DNA of 64,000 nucleotides from Aphanomyces cochlioides (GCA_019828595.1 JAHQRK010000003.1:1736001-1800000); one strand, 5' to 3'. Positions 29,382-41,524 are shown, counted from the first letter of the stretch. Made by a program: numbers and translations. Notes: generated by a model not told the origin, from the letters alone.

Positions 29382-30408
29382 TGCATTGGTTTAGAGCATC
29401 CGTACCAGTTTGCTAAATCGGATTGCTAAAGCCAAATTTGGCAATCGAAGTGAAAAAACTTGGAAAAATCAAGTCTTCCATTTGCTATCTATTTGGTAAA
29501 TCTGGTCGGTTTGCCAAATCCGTTGCTAAATTTGGCAAGAGAAATAGCAATCAAACTTCGGTTTTCGAAGTTTAATGTCATCTCTTCGAGGGATAGAAAG
29601 TTGAAAATCCCATGTCGAGCGGTCGTCGCGGTCCCAACTACTCCAATGTTGAAGACATTACTTTGTGGCTGGCATGGATTCAGGTCAGTACTGACAGTAC
29701 GACAGGCATATATCAATCAAATGATTCATTTTACAAAAGAGAAAGAATCATTCGACATGCGCCAGTCTAACAATCAAACGGCGTCGGAAGACCGTACCGC
29801 TATAAGTCTGTCTTCGCGCTTTCACACAATCTCTCACGATGTATCAAAGTACGTGGCGTGCTTAAGAACAGTACGGGGTTCAAACGGCATGGGCCCAAGT
29901 GGCACAAGTGAGGAGGATATTCGTAGTAGTCGTTGTTAGACGTGACAGTGTCGAGTACTCGACGAAAAACAGCCTAACTCATTCTGAAACACAGTAGAAA
30001 ATCCTAGTCTGTATACACGGGGTTTGTTCCAAAGTATTGCTCAAGAAGCCGAGCCTGTCGAGCAGCAGGATTGCGTCGTTTGTTTGGAGCACTCCTTTCG
30101 CTTGACCCCCGCACTTCCCTGGTAATGATCCAGCACTCAAAGGCACGACATGAACACTTCCTCCTCATCGTCATATTCATTCATGTGCTCATTGAAGTTC
30201 ATTGAGGGGTTTGCTCGACTCATGCCTTGACAGTTGACTCGAAAAGATCGATAATGTGCGTGCAGTTACAAACGGTTTAGCAATTGGATATAGCAAACTG
30301 TAATTGAAACCCCTCTCGAGCTAAATTTACCAAGCCGATTTGTCTGTCACATTTAGCAATAGCAATAGCAATTAAAACAAGTTGCGTATAAGTTATTCTA
30401 GCGTCGCT
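29382..30408. repeat. Intergenic region with clustered TTTGCTAAAT / ATTTGGCAA repeats
   Basis: No gene is supported. Two clusters (about 29410-29565 and 30275-30385) contain repeated short words such as TTGCTAAAT, TTTGGCAA, TTTGGTAAAT and AGCAATAGCAAT in both orientations. One of them is a near-inverted repeat, GATTGC...CCAAATTTGG...GCAATC, at 29424-29450. They flank about 700 bases of unremarkable sequence. They could be ends of a decayed non-autonomous element or a locally duplicated regulatory motif. Confidence 0.4.
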
Positions 30409-31932
30409 TTAAGCTGATCTATAAGGACTCATGTCAGTGTCTTCTTGATGCCGTCCATGTTCGTCGTCATCGTCGTCATCATGGCCACCACTGAAGCTTC
30501 GAAACGGGGACGGCACATGCGTTGGAAAGCAGCACCATGCGAGTAAATAGAACGGGGCAAATGGAAGCAGCAGGACAAGCACGACAGGGGCCATGAACAC
30601 CCATCCCGAGACGCAAAAGCAACCGAGGAATGCCGATCGCGCCGTCTCGCGACTGTTGTTCAAGCAGGGAATGCAGCAGCATGCCACCGCGCTAAATGCC
30701 AGCGTGAGTGCCAAAGCAGGAGGGCCAAACACGAGGCAGAGGAAGAGTCGAAAGAGGAACCAGGTGAGTTTGAAGAACAAACTGGGTTTGCCTGTCGACG
30801 ACTCGGACATTTGCGAGCCCGCACAGCCGGCGAGGTTCCACCACTAGGATAGGAATGACGTGGCATCATGAGAGACGAGCGACATACTTGAAAATGCTCG
30901 GGAAAGACGCCAGAATCGACCTCTTTGCCACAGAGCCAGCAAAAGTTGACACCGCACGTGATGCATTTCATTTGATTGCATCCCCCTAGAGCAACAAGTT
31001 GTCCAGATACACGACGACGCCATGAACCGACCGCTCTTTTCGACAGGCGTCTGGCATCCTGGACAAGGCTTGGAAATTTGGCTGATCATGGCCTGGTTGA
31101 GCTTTTCTTCGGCGCGTCGAGCTGCTTCGTACTCAGCACACGACGTCCCAGGATGGGCATTGCTGTGGGTGAAACAAAATTCTTGGCTACAGGCCGTGCA
31201 ATTGATCATGGGATCTTCCGTGCCGCTGCCTACTTGGACATGATGGCAGTAGGGACATTCCCGAGCGGCTGCATTCTCCTTGAAGAATTTAAACTTTTCA
31301 TACTTTTCCCACGTTGCGTCTGACGCCAAAGCACGAATGTCGTCGACTTCAATCTTTGCATTGCAAAGCTCGGGGTCGAGGTAGAAGCACTTGGGGTAGA
31401 CGAGTCCATCTTGAATCTTCGACGCCAGGTAGCCCTTGATGCAACCCACGCAAAAGCGATGGCCACATCCGTCCAGCGTGAATGTCGTTGCAATATCAAC
31501 GTACTCCAAGCAGATTTGGCAATAGTACGTTTCGGCCATTGTGACGCCAATGAACGATCCAAAAGAGCGCAAGAGATTGCCGCCCGCGCTGCTGGATGGC
31601 GTATCGATGGGATGTCGAGACGACGCGCTGTCACTGATCGAGCGCGCAAGCGACGACATACGCAACGACACATGCGATAAGTTGCTATCGCGGTTTCTTG
31701 GGACGGTTCTCTTGTCAGCGTCTGTTATTGCAAGCACACGTTCTTCCATCGCGAGTTTCAGGTTGACAGCGTCGCTTGACCACATTTCAGGATGCTTGTA
31801 CAAATGCGCATCCATCGCTGCGAGTTCGCGGCGAGCTGCAATGACGTCCATGTGATCTTCCATTTTCTTTTTTATTTCGGCGAGATATGCGAGGATATCG
31901 TCTGCCGACGTCGCGCTCTCGGGCCAGGTCAT
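30409..31932 (-). CDS. RBR (RING-IBR-RING) E3 ubiquitin ligase with C-terminal membrane segments
   Basis: Exons 31932-31032, 30985-30888 and 30843-30409 give 477 residues. RING1: CQICLEYVDIATTFTLDGCG...FCVGCIKGYL. IBR: RECPYCHHVQVG...CTACSQEFCFTHSNAHPGTSC. RING2: CPGCQTPVEKSGGCNQMKC...FCWLCGKEV. In RBR ligases the Cys of the GGC in RING2 accepts ubiquitin as a thioester; it is present, and its codon context is created by the first splice junction. The C-terminus has two hydrophobic stretches (FFKLTWFLFRLFLCLVFGPP; VFMAPVVLVLLLPFAPFYLL) separated by a Cys-rich loop, similar to RNF19/RNF144-type membrane RBRs. An acidic tail (DDDDDDE) follows. Probably anchored to ER or endosome membranes. Confidence 0.9.
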
Positions 31933-32692
31933 GGCGTTCGAGGCAGTGCTCCGTAGTATTCTTCACCAAGATTATTATCCGGACGCCGTGGTCGCATACA
32001 ATCAGTGCATGTCGTCTATTGCAAAATCGTTTTATTGGCTAAAATTAATACACAAATGGATTTTAATTGGCTGAAATTATCTCAAAATCAATTTGGATTG
32101 GCTAATAAATTGTATCATATATCCATATCGCACGATCCGACAACCGGCCTCTTTGATTCGATGGACGAACTTGGCATATTGGCTTAAGAACATCCTACTT
32201 CAAGGCATTTATAGCGACGTATACCTCTCTATAGTCGCTCAATTGTGTACCTGGTATTTTTTGTGTATATACACATCTCTGTACCAGTACAGTCGAGTGT
32301 GGAATGAACACAGTTGATTGGTTGGAATTTATGTCTCCATGGATTTTTATTGGCAAAAATAATTTATGAATAAATACTATGATTTGCAATCACATTCCCG
32401 TATTGATTTGATGCGTTCCGTTTGTAGGTTACAATTGCTCTAGCTCTTTGATGGTATTGACGCATATTTAGCATGCAATATGCAGCTAAAATGGCGTGGG
32501 AACTCCTCTTCACAAACAGAAACTTGGTCGAATCTATTTTAAAGAAATTTTCATTGGCTTAAATTAACAGTAATAATGAAATTTTATTGGCTGAAATATA
32601 AATATGATCCAGTCCGGATAAAAGGGTAATTCGGATAATTTGACCGTTACAAAGATTTTTGTGGAGTCCGTCGATCTGCCGTCGCGGAGGAC
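31933..32692. promoter_or_regulatory. Bidirectional intergenic region with seven ATTGG boxes in 31-33-bp phased units
   Basis: ATTGG occurs at 32034, 32066, 32097, 32317, 32349, 32553 and 32586. Within the three clusters the spacings are 32, 31, 32 and 33 bp. Each box is preceded by a T-run and usually followed by CTnAAATTA, so the unit is about TTTTTATTGGCTNAAATTA plus 13 variable bases. The region separates the RBR gene (start 31932, minus) from the DENN gene (start 32693, plus). ATTGG is an inverted CCAAT box. No coding gene is seen here. Confidence 0.65.
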
Positions 32693-35054
32693 ATGGGCGT
32701 CTTTGACGATGTTGTGATTGTCGAGTACCGGAACGACGAACAGGCGCCACAAGTCACGTGGCGGTATCTCACAGACCCCGCCTGTGCATTTGGTAACAGG
32801 GCCTTTACATTTCCGGTCGGTTTGGCCGCGATTTGTGCACCAGCAGCTGGGAAATGCCAAAAACGGTACGATGATCACGATCACAAACTCGACGGCGGAT
32901 TTAGTGGCATGGAGTTTACATTTACAATCTCAGATGGCCGCGAACGACAACAATACGGCTATGTGAAGCAACTCTTCCTAGCTCCTGACCTCGTTGCCAC
33001 GCAAGTTGTGTGTATCCTCGGCGCCAAGTACGGTTCAACTGACCCACAACCGTTCTAACTCGGCGAAATGCAGGCCTCTGTACGTGTGGTTTTCGTGGAT
33101 CCTTCGCCTCTTTCACGCGCGAATGCTTCATGACCCATCCCATCGGACGTCTATCATGTCGCTTCTCAACTCGATTCGACGTGACGGTGGGGAAGCCATG
33201 GCGGATTTCTCCTTCCGCAACTCGCTTGATGGACTTGTGCATCCTGCGTACATTTTCCCCTTGTATCCTCCTGGAGCTTTTGGCATGCGAACAATGGAGC
33301 CTCATATCGTACGCACACCAGCTCAATTCGTCATTGATTCAACGAATTTTGTAGCTCCACAATCGATCGTATACGAACAAACTCAAGTGTCCAACGGTTC
33401 TTTTACTGATGCTGAGTGCGCTTCTTCATGAACAGCGCATTTTAATCGTCCATGACGAACGCGATGTCCTCCGTGGCACCTGTTTGATGCTCTTACGGCT
33501 CTTAGCGCCTTTTGTTTGGAAGGTTTGCAATATTCCCCCAGCTAGCTTACTCACCCCCTGACCTTGGTAGCATCTTTTGATTCCCGTGCTGCCGAGCGAA
33601 TTGATTCAATACACCCAAGCACCAATTCCATACTTGATGGGCATTACACCAAGTCAATATGCTCAATGCACTGATGCAATTTCGAATGCCATTGTGTTCA
33701 ACCTCCTCGAAGAACGTCTGGAGCTACGCCAGTTGACTACAGGCTTTGTCACATTGTGCGACGAATGCCCAACAATGCCAGCTTCGTCTTCATCAACCGT
33801 TGTGTTTTCTAAGCTGAGTGCTGCCGTGCCAGCTACACCGCGAAACCCATCGAGTCCAATGTCGAAGTTTCGCCACGATATGCAACATGCATTTGCAAAC
33901 AACCCAGGTAAGCCCTGAACTAAAACTCAAGATTACTAACGCGACTGTGTACGCTAGATGGCATGGAAGCGTGTGTGAATGCTCTGTTTTACTCTTGGTT
34001 TGCCGACACCACTCGTTTTTTGCGGTGGGACTCCATTGTCAATCAATGGACAATCGATGGCCTGGAAGATCCTTTCGTCGTACGCTCGTTTATTCTTGAT
34101 GCTCTCATACCATTGGGCTAGATGCGCTTTCTCCATGCGTTTTCTCCTCGTGAGATCTTTCAAACGTATTGCAAGGAGCGTCGCCAACTAGAAAGCGAAG
34201 CCAAGCCGCCATATTTCCATGGCCCCATGTACGTGAGCGTCCGCCGGAATGAGTTGGCCTACGACACACTTCGCCGCGCTTTGCAACGACGGTATGCACT
34301 ACGGTTTGATGCAGCTAACATCGTGCAGAGCAACGTATGTCCATGAATACCCGAGCATCGTGCAAATTTTTTCGGGCTTTTGTGGCGACACGGATCGACG
34401 ATGGTCGTCCCATGAGCTGCGACCGCTTGCTGATGCTTCATACCACATGTAACATGCGATTTGCTACGTCGCTGAACTCTGTTGGCCGTAGGGACCAATG
34501 TGGCTTGATGGTCGATATGCTCTGGGAACGCCTGGGTGAAACAAACGCGGCTACACTGGCTGGGGTTTGCTCGACAATTCGAATTCGGTTTGACGAGAAA
34601 TATTGGGCTAGGTGCTTCAAATGCTCGTGTACTTGGCACTCCATGGATGTGAGATCGTGATGGAATACATTCGCTTCAAGGAGTGCCAACGCGACCACTG
34701 CCAATTTCTCAAAGGCCATCCTTTTCGTCGTACGTTCCATCCAAGCAATGCGCTTGACCTTTCTTTTTAGCAATTGTAGATCGGGCTTCATTGCTGCTTG
34801 AGTTCATGGCGATGCCACATCGATGGTTCGCCATGCGTGCCTCCCACAGCGAGCAACTTTGGCTCACGACGGTAGTGTTTCCACGCGTAGAAGTTCGTCC
34901 ACCGCATGCAATTCCAGCCTTTGAGCCTCTCCATCATGCTGTTGGACGCTTCCACCAACCTGTGCACTTGACCAACTTGCTCGACCTTGACTTTGACCAA
35001 CCTGCAGCTCTTGCCACGCCGAGTGTGGCATCCTTTCCAGTGCAATGGAATTGA
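32693..35054 (+). CDS. DENN-domain protein, predicted Rab guanine-nucleotide exchange factor (10 exons)
   Basis: Exons are 32693-33027, 33074-33308, 33355-33522, 33571-33907, 33958-34079, 34122-34291, 34329-34448, 34492-34564, 34612-34729 and 34771-35054 (653 residues, all phases consistent). Introns are 31-50 nt. uDENN: ERQQYGYVKQL, VVCILGAKPLYVWFSWILR. cDENN: LLLMLSALLHEQRILIVHDE, then LLAPFVWKHLLIPVLPSEL and YTQAPIPYLMGI, the classic WxHxxIPVLP...APxPFLMG signature. dDENN-like helices follow (VNALFYSWFADTTRFLRWDS, LHAFSPREIFQTYCKERR). DENN proteins exchange GDP for GTP on Rabs at membranes. The C-terminus (RASLLLEFMAMPHRWFAMRAS) is not recognised. The gene is easily mis-annotated as several small ORFs because each intron is so short. 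Confidence 0.85.
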
Positions 35055-35559
35055 TTGTCACGAGAATAACTTTACGAAAAAATCTTTTTTTCAATTCAAG
35101 TTGCATATTCTATTTTCAAGGAAAATAACCGGTCAATTAATGATATTCTTGGAAAAATACAAAAACTCGATCACAATCAATACAAACGACGAAACTTCAG
35201 CGAAATGACAGAAAATTCTCGAGAGCGGATGTAGCTACAAACTCTCCATTAATGCATGGAAGGTGTCGTTGGGCTTGATCCAGAACGACACAACAACTTG
35301 TAAATATATATCATAATTTCTGAAGTTTTATTTGTATAACCAATATACTGTAATAATTTATAACTTTGCATATGATATAAAAGATTAAATTCTACACAAG
35401 TTTACTGCGTATTTCTATAATTTTTATAATATTTTACATTTTGGATGCCAATCAAATTAGCTATTTTTAGAAAGATCTTCGTTGCTTGTCAGATCGCAGC
35501 AACAATCGGCACGCGACGGAGAGACGCCACGGCGCATTTCTGGCTTGGCTAGCGACGCC
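35055..35559. other. Intergenic region, AT-rich
   Basis: About 35285-35460 is strongly A/T-rich. I see no ORF with conserved features. The last 80 bases are in frame with the downstream RING-H2 ATG but lack an ATG, so they are probably 5' UTR. Confidence 0.4.
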
Positions 35560-36195
35560 ATGACACCTCGCGATGCCCTGAGCTCCAAGCATGAAGGAAA
35601 GTATCTCCATATCCGTCGTCCTTCGTTCCATTTGGACGCCACCGTACCCCATATTCGCTTCCCGCTGGTGTACACGACCAATGTGAAATCGATTGCCAGC
35701 TTGTTCCTGAATCCCGCGCTTGTGCGATATCTTCAAGCTAAATCTATCTGTCCAGCCATGCAGCAGGCTACTGCTATCAAGACCACGTGTGCCGTTGATG
35801 GAACTTGCTCAATTTGCCTGGAACGGCTGATTAATAGTGTCGACACAAGCGTTTTGCCGTGCCAACACATTTTCCACGCTGCTTGCGTCCAGCGATGGCT
35901 CGATACTCTCGACACTCCGTCGTGTCCTCTGTGCCGCCGAGCACCCCCATCTATTCAAGAAACTTTTGAGATTGAAAGCATTTCAGCCAAACTTCAGCCC
36001 CGCGAACGCTCTCGTCTCTCAACAGGAGAGATTGTCGTGTCGCTGCGATTCAAACGCGATAACGATGACAATTCACATCACGATGAGGACATTCACATGC
36101 ATTGCACAGTGGAGACCAATGCGACATGCTGCGGAGTCGATGTAGCTCTCCTCACAGTGCTCGTGTGTTGTCTCCTGTACCTAACACTTCACTAA
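35560..36195 (+). CDS. RING-H2 finger protein with C-terminal membrane anchor
   Basis: A single exon from the first ATG in frame gives 211 residues. The RING-H2 domain is complete: CSICLERLINS, LPCQHIFHAACVQRWLDTL and CPLCRR, i.e. C-x2-C...C-x-H-x2-H-x2-C...C-x2-C. The extreme C-terminus is hydrophobic (VALLTVLVCCLLYLTLH), predicting a tail anchor. RING-H2 proteins bridge ubiquitin-loaded E2 enzymes to substrates; a tail-anchored one would work at the ER, mitochondrial or endosomal surface. The Asp/His-rich stretch before the anchor (DNDDNSHHDEDIHMH) is unusual. Confidence 0.85.
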   Translation: MTPRDALSSKHEGKYLHIRRPSFHLDATVPHIRFPLVYTTNVKSIASLFLNPALVRYLQAKSICPAMQQATAIKTTCAVDGTCSICLERLINSVDTSVLPCQHIFHAACVQRWLDTLDTPSCPLCRRAPPSIQETFEIESISAKLQPRERSRLSTGEIVVSLRFKRDNDDNSHHDEDIHMHCTVETNATCCGVDVALLTVLVCCLLYLTLH

Positions 36196-36598
36196 CATAG
36201 CTTATCTCAAAGTGTGCCGAGCCAGTGGCGTCATGCCGGTAACTAGTCGACAAGCTCATTGCAAGCACGAAGCCACATCTTCAGCATGCAATTTGACACA
36301 TGTCCCATTTTGTACTTCCCTGTCTTGATAACAACGACATTGGGCCCGTGCTACAGGAATTACAGACTCAACCTCGTTGTTATCCTGCGCTGATATAGAC
36401 GACCGAAGGAGCCCTTGAATCAATCAAGGCTGCTCATGAAGGCTGACCTTTTCACGGAGCAAATTGCAAATCAATTCTCCGCTGAAGTGAATGAGTCCGA
36501 AGTCAAATTCGAACTTTATTGAGCATTTTGAAGACTTTTGACGAAAAGGTTTGACACGTTTTTACATTTTAGTGCAAGTTTGAGGTCAGTCAGTGAAT

Positions 36599-37505
36599 AT
36601 GCTCCAACAATCTGTGGGTCGTGTGGTCCGTGCGGCGATTCCCGCTGGCACGCGTGGTTTGGCTGCGCAAGCCGCCGATCTCAAGCTCCAAACGCCTGCG
36701 ACCAAGGTCTGCGACGATGCAACTTGGCAGACGACTCATGTCATTGATTGTAGAACGTCAAGTACTTCAAGATCTACCGCTGGGATCCTGAATCCAAGGA
36801 AAAGCCGTACATGTGCACTTATCCCGTTGACTTGAACGAATGCGGCCCCATGGTGTTGGATGCGCTTCTCAAGATCAAGAACGAGCAAGACCCAACCTTG
36901 ACCTTCCGTCGGTATGTGATGATTTACTGCAGGAATCTCATATTGACCATGAATGCAGATCGTGCCGTGAAGGCATTTGCGGCTCGTGTGCCATGAACAT
37001 TGACGGTGGCAACACGCTCGCTTGTTTGAGCCCAATCGACAAGAAGAAGGACACGACCAAGATCTATCCTTTGCCTCACATGTATGTGATCCGCGACTTG
37101 GTCCCCGACTTGAACAACTTCTACGACCAATACAAGTCGATCAAACCTTGGTTGCAATCCGATGTTGTCAAGCCTGATAACACCGAATACTTGCAATCGA
37201 AGGAAGACCGCAAGAAGTTGGATGGCATGTACGAATGCATCTTGTGCGCGTGCTGCTCGACCTCGTGCCCAAGTTACTGGTGGAACCCCGATAAATACCT
37301 CGGTCCCGCTGTGCTCATGCAAGCTTTCCGTTGGATTGAAGATTCTCGCGATACGAAGACCAAGGAACGATTGGAAGCTTTGGACGATGCGTACAAGGTG
37401 TACCGTTGCCACACTATCATGAACTGCACCAAGACGTGCCCAAAGCATTTGAACCCTGCCAAGGCGATCGGCAAAATCAAGAAGAAGTTGGCTGAGTTGC
37501 ATTAG
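36599..37505 (+). CDS. SDHB: Succinate dehydrogenase iron-sulfur subunit, mitochondrial
   Basis: Exons 36599-36706, 36754-36911 and 36959-37505 give 270 residues. The first about 35 residues are Arg/Ala-rich without acidic residues, a mitochondrial presequence. Cluster ligands are all visible: 2Fe-2S in [16 protein letters not shown]...LAC, 4Fe-4S in [12 protein letters not shown] and 3Fe-4S in [21 protein letters not shown] carries electrons from FAD in SDHA to ubiquinone in complex II of the inner membrane. The second intron falls inside the 2Fe-2S motif (R-R-S-C). Its stop is 30 bases from the convergent large gene. Confidence 0.97.
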
Positions 37506-37534
37506 ATCTTTCGTAATTCAATCTGACCACATCA

Positions 37535-40500
37535 TCAAACCTCCACGAATTCGTGCACGACCACATCGTACGTCTTGTGCAGATGCGCAAACAGGCTGCG
37601 GAACGAGCTCCAATGGAAGTTTGGGATGCGCAGACGGAGAAGGTCCTCATATTCCAGTTCTCGGATTTGGTCTTGAATATGATGGAGCAAAACGACGAGC
37701 AAGTATACCTGACTCTCGACGCCATGAATGCAGACCAGACTAATGTAGATCATGATTTCAGGCCAATTCAAGTAGTTCCAGAAGCATTGACTGTGCCAGC
37801 GGAGCAATAAACTCAAGACGGAGCATCCTTGAAGCTCGAGTGCAACTGTGATGTGGGGAAACTCTGCGGCTAAAATGTATTCGACAGCTGCAGCTATGCG
37901 AAACATGGGCACATTTGCCTTGGGAAACGTGGTCCGTGCTCGTTCAGGCCAGATGTACAGAGAAGAAGAACTTCGACGTAGAAGACGTAAGAAGTGCAAG
38001 ACTTCCATGTCATTGTGGCGGTGTGTCAATAGCATGAGACAGCTCCACACAAATGGATCATTTGCTTCCATGCCAAGAGCTTGAAACAAAAATGGAAAGC
38101 GTGTGCTGCATGCAGGAGGATCACTGATATTTTGAATCCCAGTGGCGTAGATCTTGGTCCAGTGGTTCGCCCATAGGAGTGCTTCGTCTGGCACTGGCTG
38201 GTTGATAGGGATGTCGTCGTCAAAGGTGTCATTCATTTGGGAGAGATCTAGTCTGCTCTTGCCACTGACAACGACATGCCAAATGATGTCACCAAACCAC
38301 GACGTTGCCTCTGGAGTTGAAAATTGGAATTGTGTATCAAAGCATGCGATAGTTTCCCAAAATGACTCGGCCACCCGTGGGAAGTCGAGATAGTTAGTGC
38401 TCTCCTCAATACAAACAAGAACTCGCTGCACATGACGATGGAGCATGCGGAGATTTTCTTCACTGGGATATTGTAGCAGCGGCATCACGTTTGTTGCAAT
38501 TTCCATAGCACCAATTGAAAATACCTCAGAGCTTCCCCCAACAGACGCGAGACATTGCCTGATCATGTGATACATCCAAGTGGGAGGATCCAGTATGCAA
38601 GGGGAAGCTTTGCACGAGCACGGCGGAAATCGATCGCCCATAATATTTTGGACTTGTTGTGCCCCTCTCAGTGTGGACGAGAGTTGAAAGTTAAGCATGG
38701 CGACCACTTGATAATTGACATCAGAACTGCTTGATGCGATCTGATGCGGGTCAAGATGGGATGTCGAGGCGTATTGGGTACTATAAATTCGACGCAGGGC
38801 CAACAGCTCATGTAGAGATGACCGCAACTTATAGGGACATGACGCTGACGGGCCATAGACAGCATCGAGGCCTTCGATATCTGAATTGAGGTCTTCAACT
38901 GCTTGATGCCAAGCTGCTTGGAGCGTTGGCGACCTTAGCCATGCTGTGCAAACTTGAGGAACGTTAGCAAGGTGGCATAATATTCTCATCGGACGTCGAG
39001 GGTAAACATTCGCCCACAAAGTTTCCAGCGATAAATCCGAGAGTTGATCGTGAAAATGCAGAAGACCATGGGATGTTGCACATAGTTGACTCAAGATTGT
39101 GACGAGCTCATCGGGATTTTGAGGATGGTTCATAAGATATGTTCGCAATACTGGCACAATGCCAGATAGATTCAACAGGTAAAACCACTGAATAGACAAG
39201 CTCATTTTCGCAACTTCGTTCACTAACTCATGAGACACCCATTGGCCATTCATGAGCCGCACAATACTTGTGCATATTGTTTTTGTGGGTCTCACTGCCT
39301 TCGTCATGACACTTACAAAGAGGGGCATAACACATTTTGTGAGATGCATGGACAATTGGGATGGATCTTCACCGCGAACGGCGATTTGCGAGGCAAAAAG
39401 CACCAGCAAGGACTTTGAATCGAAGAGGTTGGTGGATAGGTTTGAGTATGGAAAACGAAACGAGAGGGTGGACTGCGGAGGTCGAGTTGGCGGGGGTTCC
39501 TTCAGGAGATCAAGTAGCTCTTGCACAACCTATTCGATCCCAAGTAATAGCTAGAAATATGGCAATAAATTTTTCATACCTCAAGAAGGCTGATGTAAAT
39601 TGTTTCTGTCTTCAGGGTCAACAAGAGGTCTTCAATCTTGTGCAACCAGGCGTGAGGCTCTTGAGGAGGGATAATAGGCACCATGGGCTTTTCCCAAAGA
39701 TCCCCAATCCAGCCCTCTAACACGCACATCTACCGAGCTTACAACTAAAATAATTTGAATCAAGGAGCTGTACCAGCACTAAATGAAGGCACAAGTGGTC
39801 GTAGGCAATATGCAGGTTTTGATCAGAGGTTACATGTCTTGTTTCTTGGACAAATCGGTAAATCAAGTTGTTGGAAGATTCGTCTGCGATCAGTTCATGG
39901 CTGAGTACCATTCCTGCTTTTGATGGTACTTTCACTACCACCGGGAATGCAGTTTGGATTTTGGCTTGTGGCAAAAGGTCCAAAAGCATAAAAGCAGTCT
40001 AGTGGAAAGAAAGAGAATTTTTTCTATTTGATAGGTATACCTGCATGAAGCTTCTTTGCATGAAGCCACTGTAAGTTTGATTGTTCTGTGGTTGAGGGTG
40101 TGCTTGCGCCCGACCACTTCGTCTGTGTGTAAGGACTGCTGCGGCTTTTTGATCATTGTCAAGTTTTCGCCACGATTCCATAGATTCATAGCTCCAGACA
40201 AAACGCATCACGAGGTGTGCAAGCAACCCGCTGTCAAGAACTAAATGTAACCACTGTTCCTTCAGCGGGCTCTTCCTATGCCACACCCTAAAGGCACACA
40301 GCGTGAGGAAACTGCAATGGACTTTATACATACGCAAACCACTGCGCAGTTGGGTCAAGCCAGGCCAAAATGCTATGAGGGGCAATATTACCTTCAGATG
40401 TGTCGAATAATTCGCCGAATTCCCCAAATAGCTGACATGTCAAAAGCATCACCTTGGAGCGCAAGTCATTTGGGGCATATATCCATTCTCTTGGCAAAAA

Positions 40501-41524
40501 TTGGATTAACTCATGGAGCATGCGAAAAAAAGAAAGTACAGCTTTCTGCCCCACAGGGTTTGCTAGCACGGACTGTTTTCTCAATGATGTAAGCGAGTGG
40601 GGAAGTGAAAACAATGTTGTGATGAGCTCAATGTAGAGTGTACACTGTGTTGTAATATCCTCGGTCGCGTGGAACAATTTCCAGTACAGATTCAATGCAG
40701 ATTGTGAAGTGTCAAGGTGGAACATTGGGGGAATCAAGGCTGTGCAGATTGTGTGGAAGAGTTCTGCGTGGATAATGTATTCGATTGGAGTCTACAGATA
40801 TTTGAGTTTGATGACTACTGCATGGCATTACTTGGTGAAGAAGTTTAAGTGCATCAACCCGTGTCGTTGTAGATGTTGTGTGGGCCAATCGCGTTAGGAT
40901 TGTACTCATCGAAGGACCACCTTCACCATTTATTGCGCAGGCCTCGGTATCTCTATAGCAGTTAGCCTAATTGACTGAATCTGTCTAGGCATATTACCCC
41001 CACTCATCGCAGACAAACTTGTCGAGGTCGAGCACTTCGGTGTCATTTTGTATTGCACGACGCTTGGGCCTTGATGTCGCTTCAGCCAGTAAACCTTTGG
41101 CACTGTCGTGGAAAAAGTTTTTGACGTCAGACGCTGACTTTGCATTTTTGTGTAAATGGCTAGTGAGAGTCCGAACCTCTGAAGTTGTTTTATCTGCAAT
41201 CTGCCGCTGAACCCGAAGAAAGGCGGAGGGATGGTTGGCTATGAGGTCATCAACAACAGCTTGAAAGGACTTGTTTGCCGCCAACGTGGAGTCATGGATC
41301 ATCCATGTCGGATCTACTGCCATCTCTCGCTCCACAAGTCTTTCTATGCATGACGTCGTGTTCTCGTCTAGCAGTTCCTTCACTCGCGCGACAAGGTCGA
41401 GCTTCCAAAATAATGGATTTTCCCTGCACATAACCTCCATGGATTCCTTTAACCTCGCGACTGCAACTTCCATCTGTCTCATATCTTCAGCAACCACTTC
41501 TGAAGGACAATACCGTTTCTCCAT
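37535..41524 (-). CDS. Large helical protein resembling TBC1D32/broad-minded (ciliary), multi-exon
   Basis: The long last exon (39526 to 37535, >600 residues) is preceded by several smaller ones. Two I could join cleanly: an N-terminal exon from the ATG at 41524 (MEKRYCPSEV...), ending DKFVCDEWG, spliced to DTEACAINGEGG...TRVDALKLLHQ. The product exceeds 1000 residues and is helical throughout, HEAT/ARM-like, without catalytic motifs. The order (helical N-terminus, then a repeat starting near ALKLLHQ with FHLDTSQSALNLYWKLFHAT) recalls TBC1D32/BROMI, a kinase-partner scaffold needed for cilium structure and Hedgehog signalling. I judge this from general likeness, not alignment. Oomycete zoospores have flagella, so a conserved ciliary role is plausible. 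Exact exons between 39.7 and 40.9 kb are not resolved. Confidence 0.5.
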
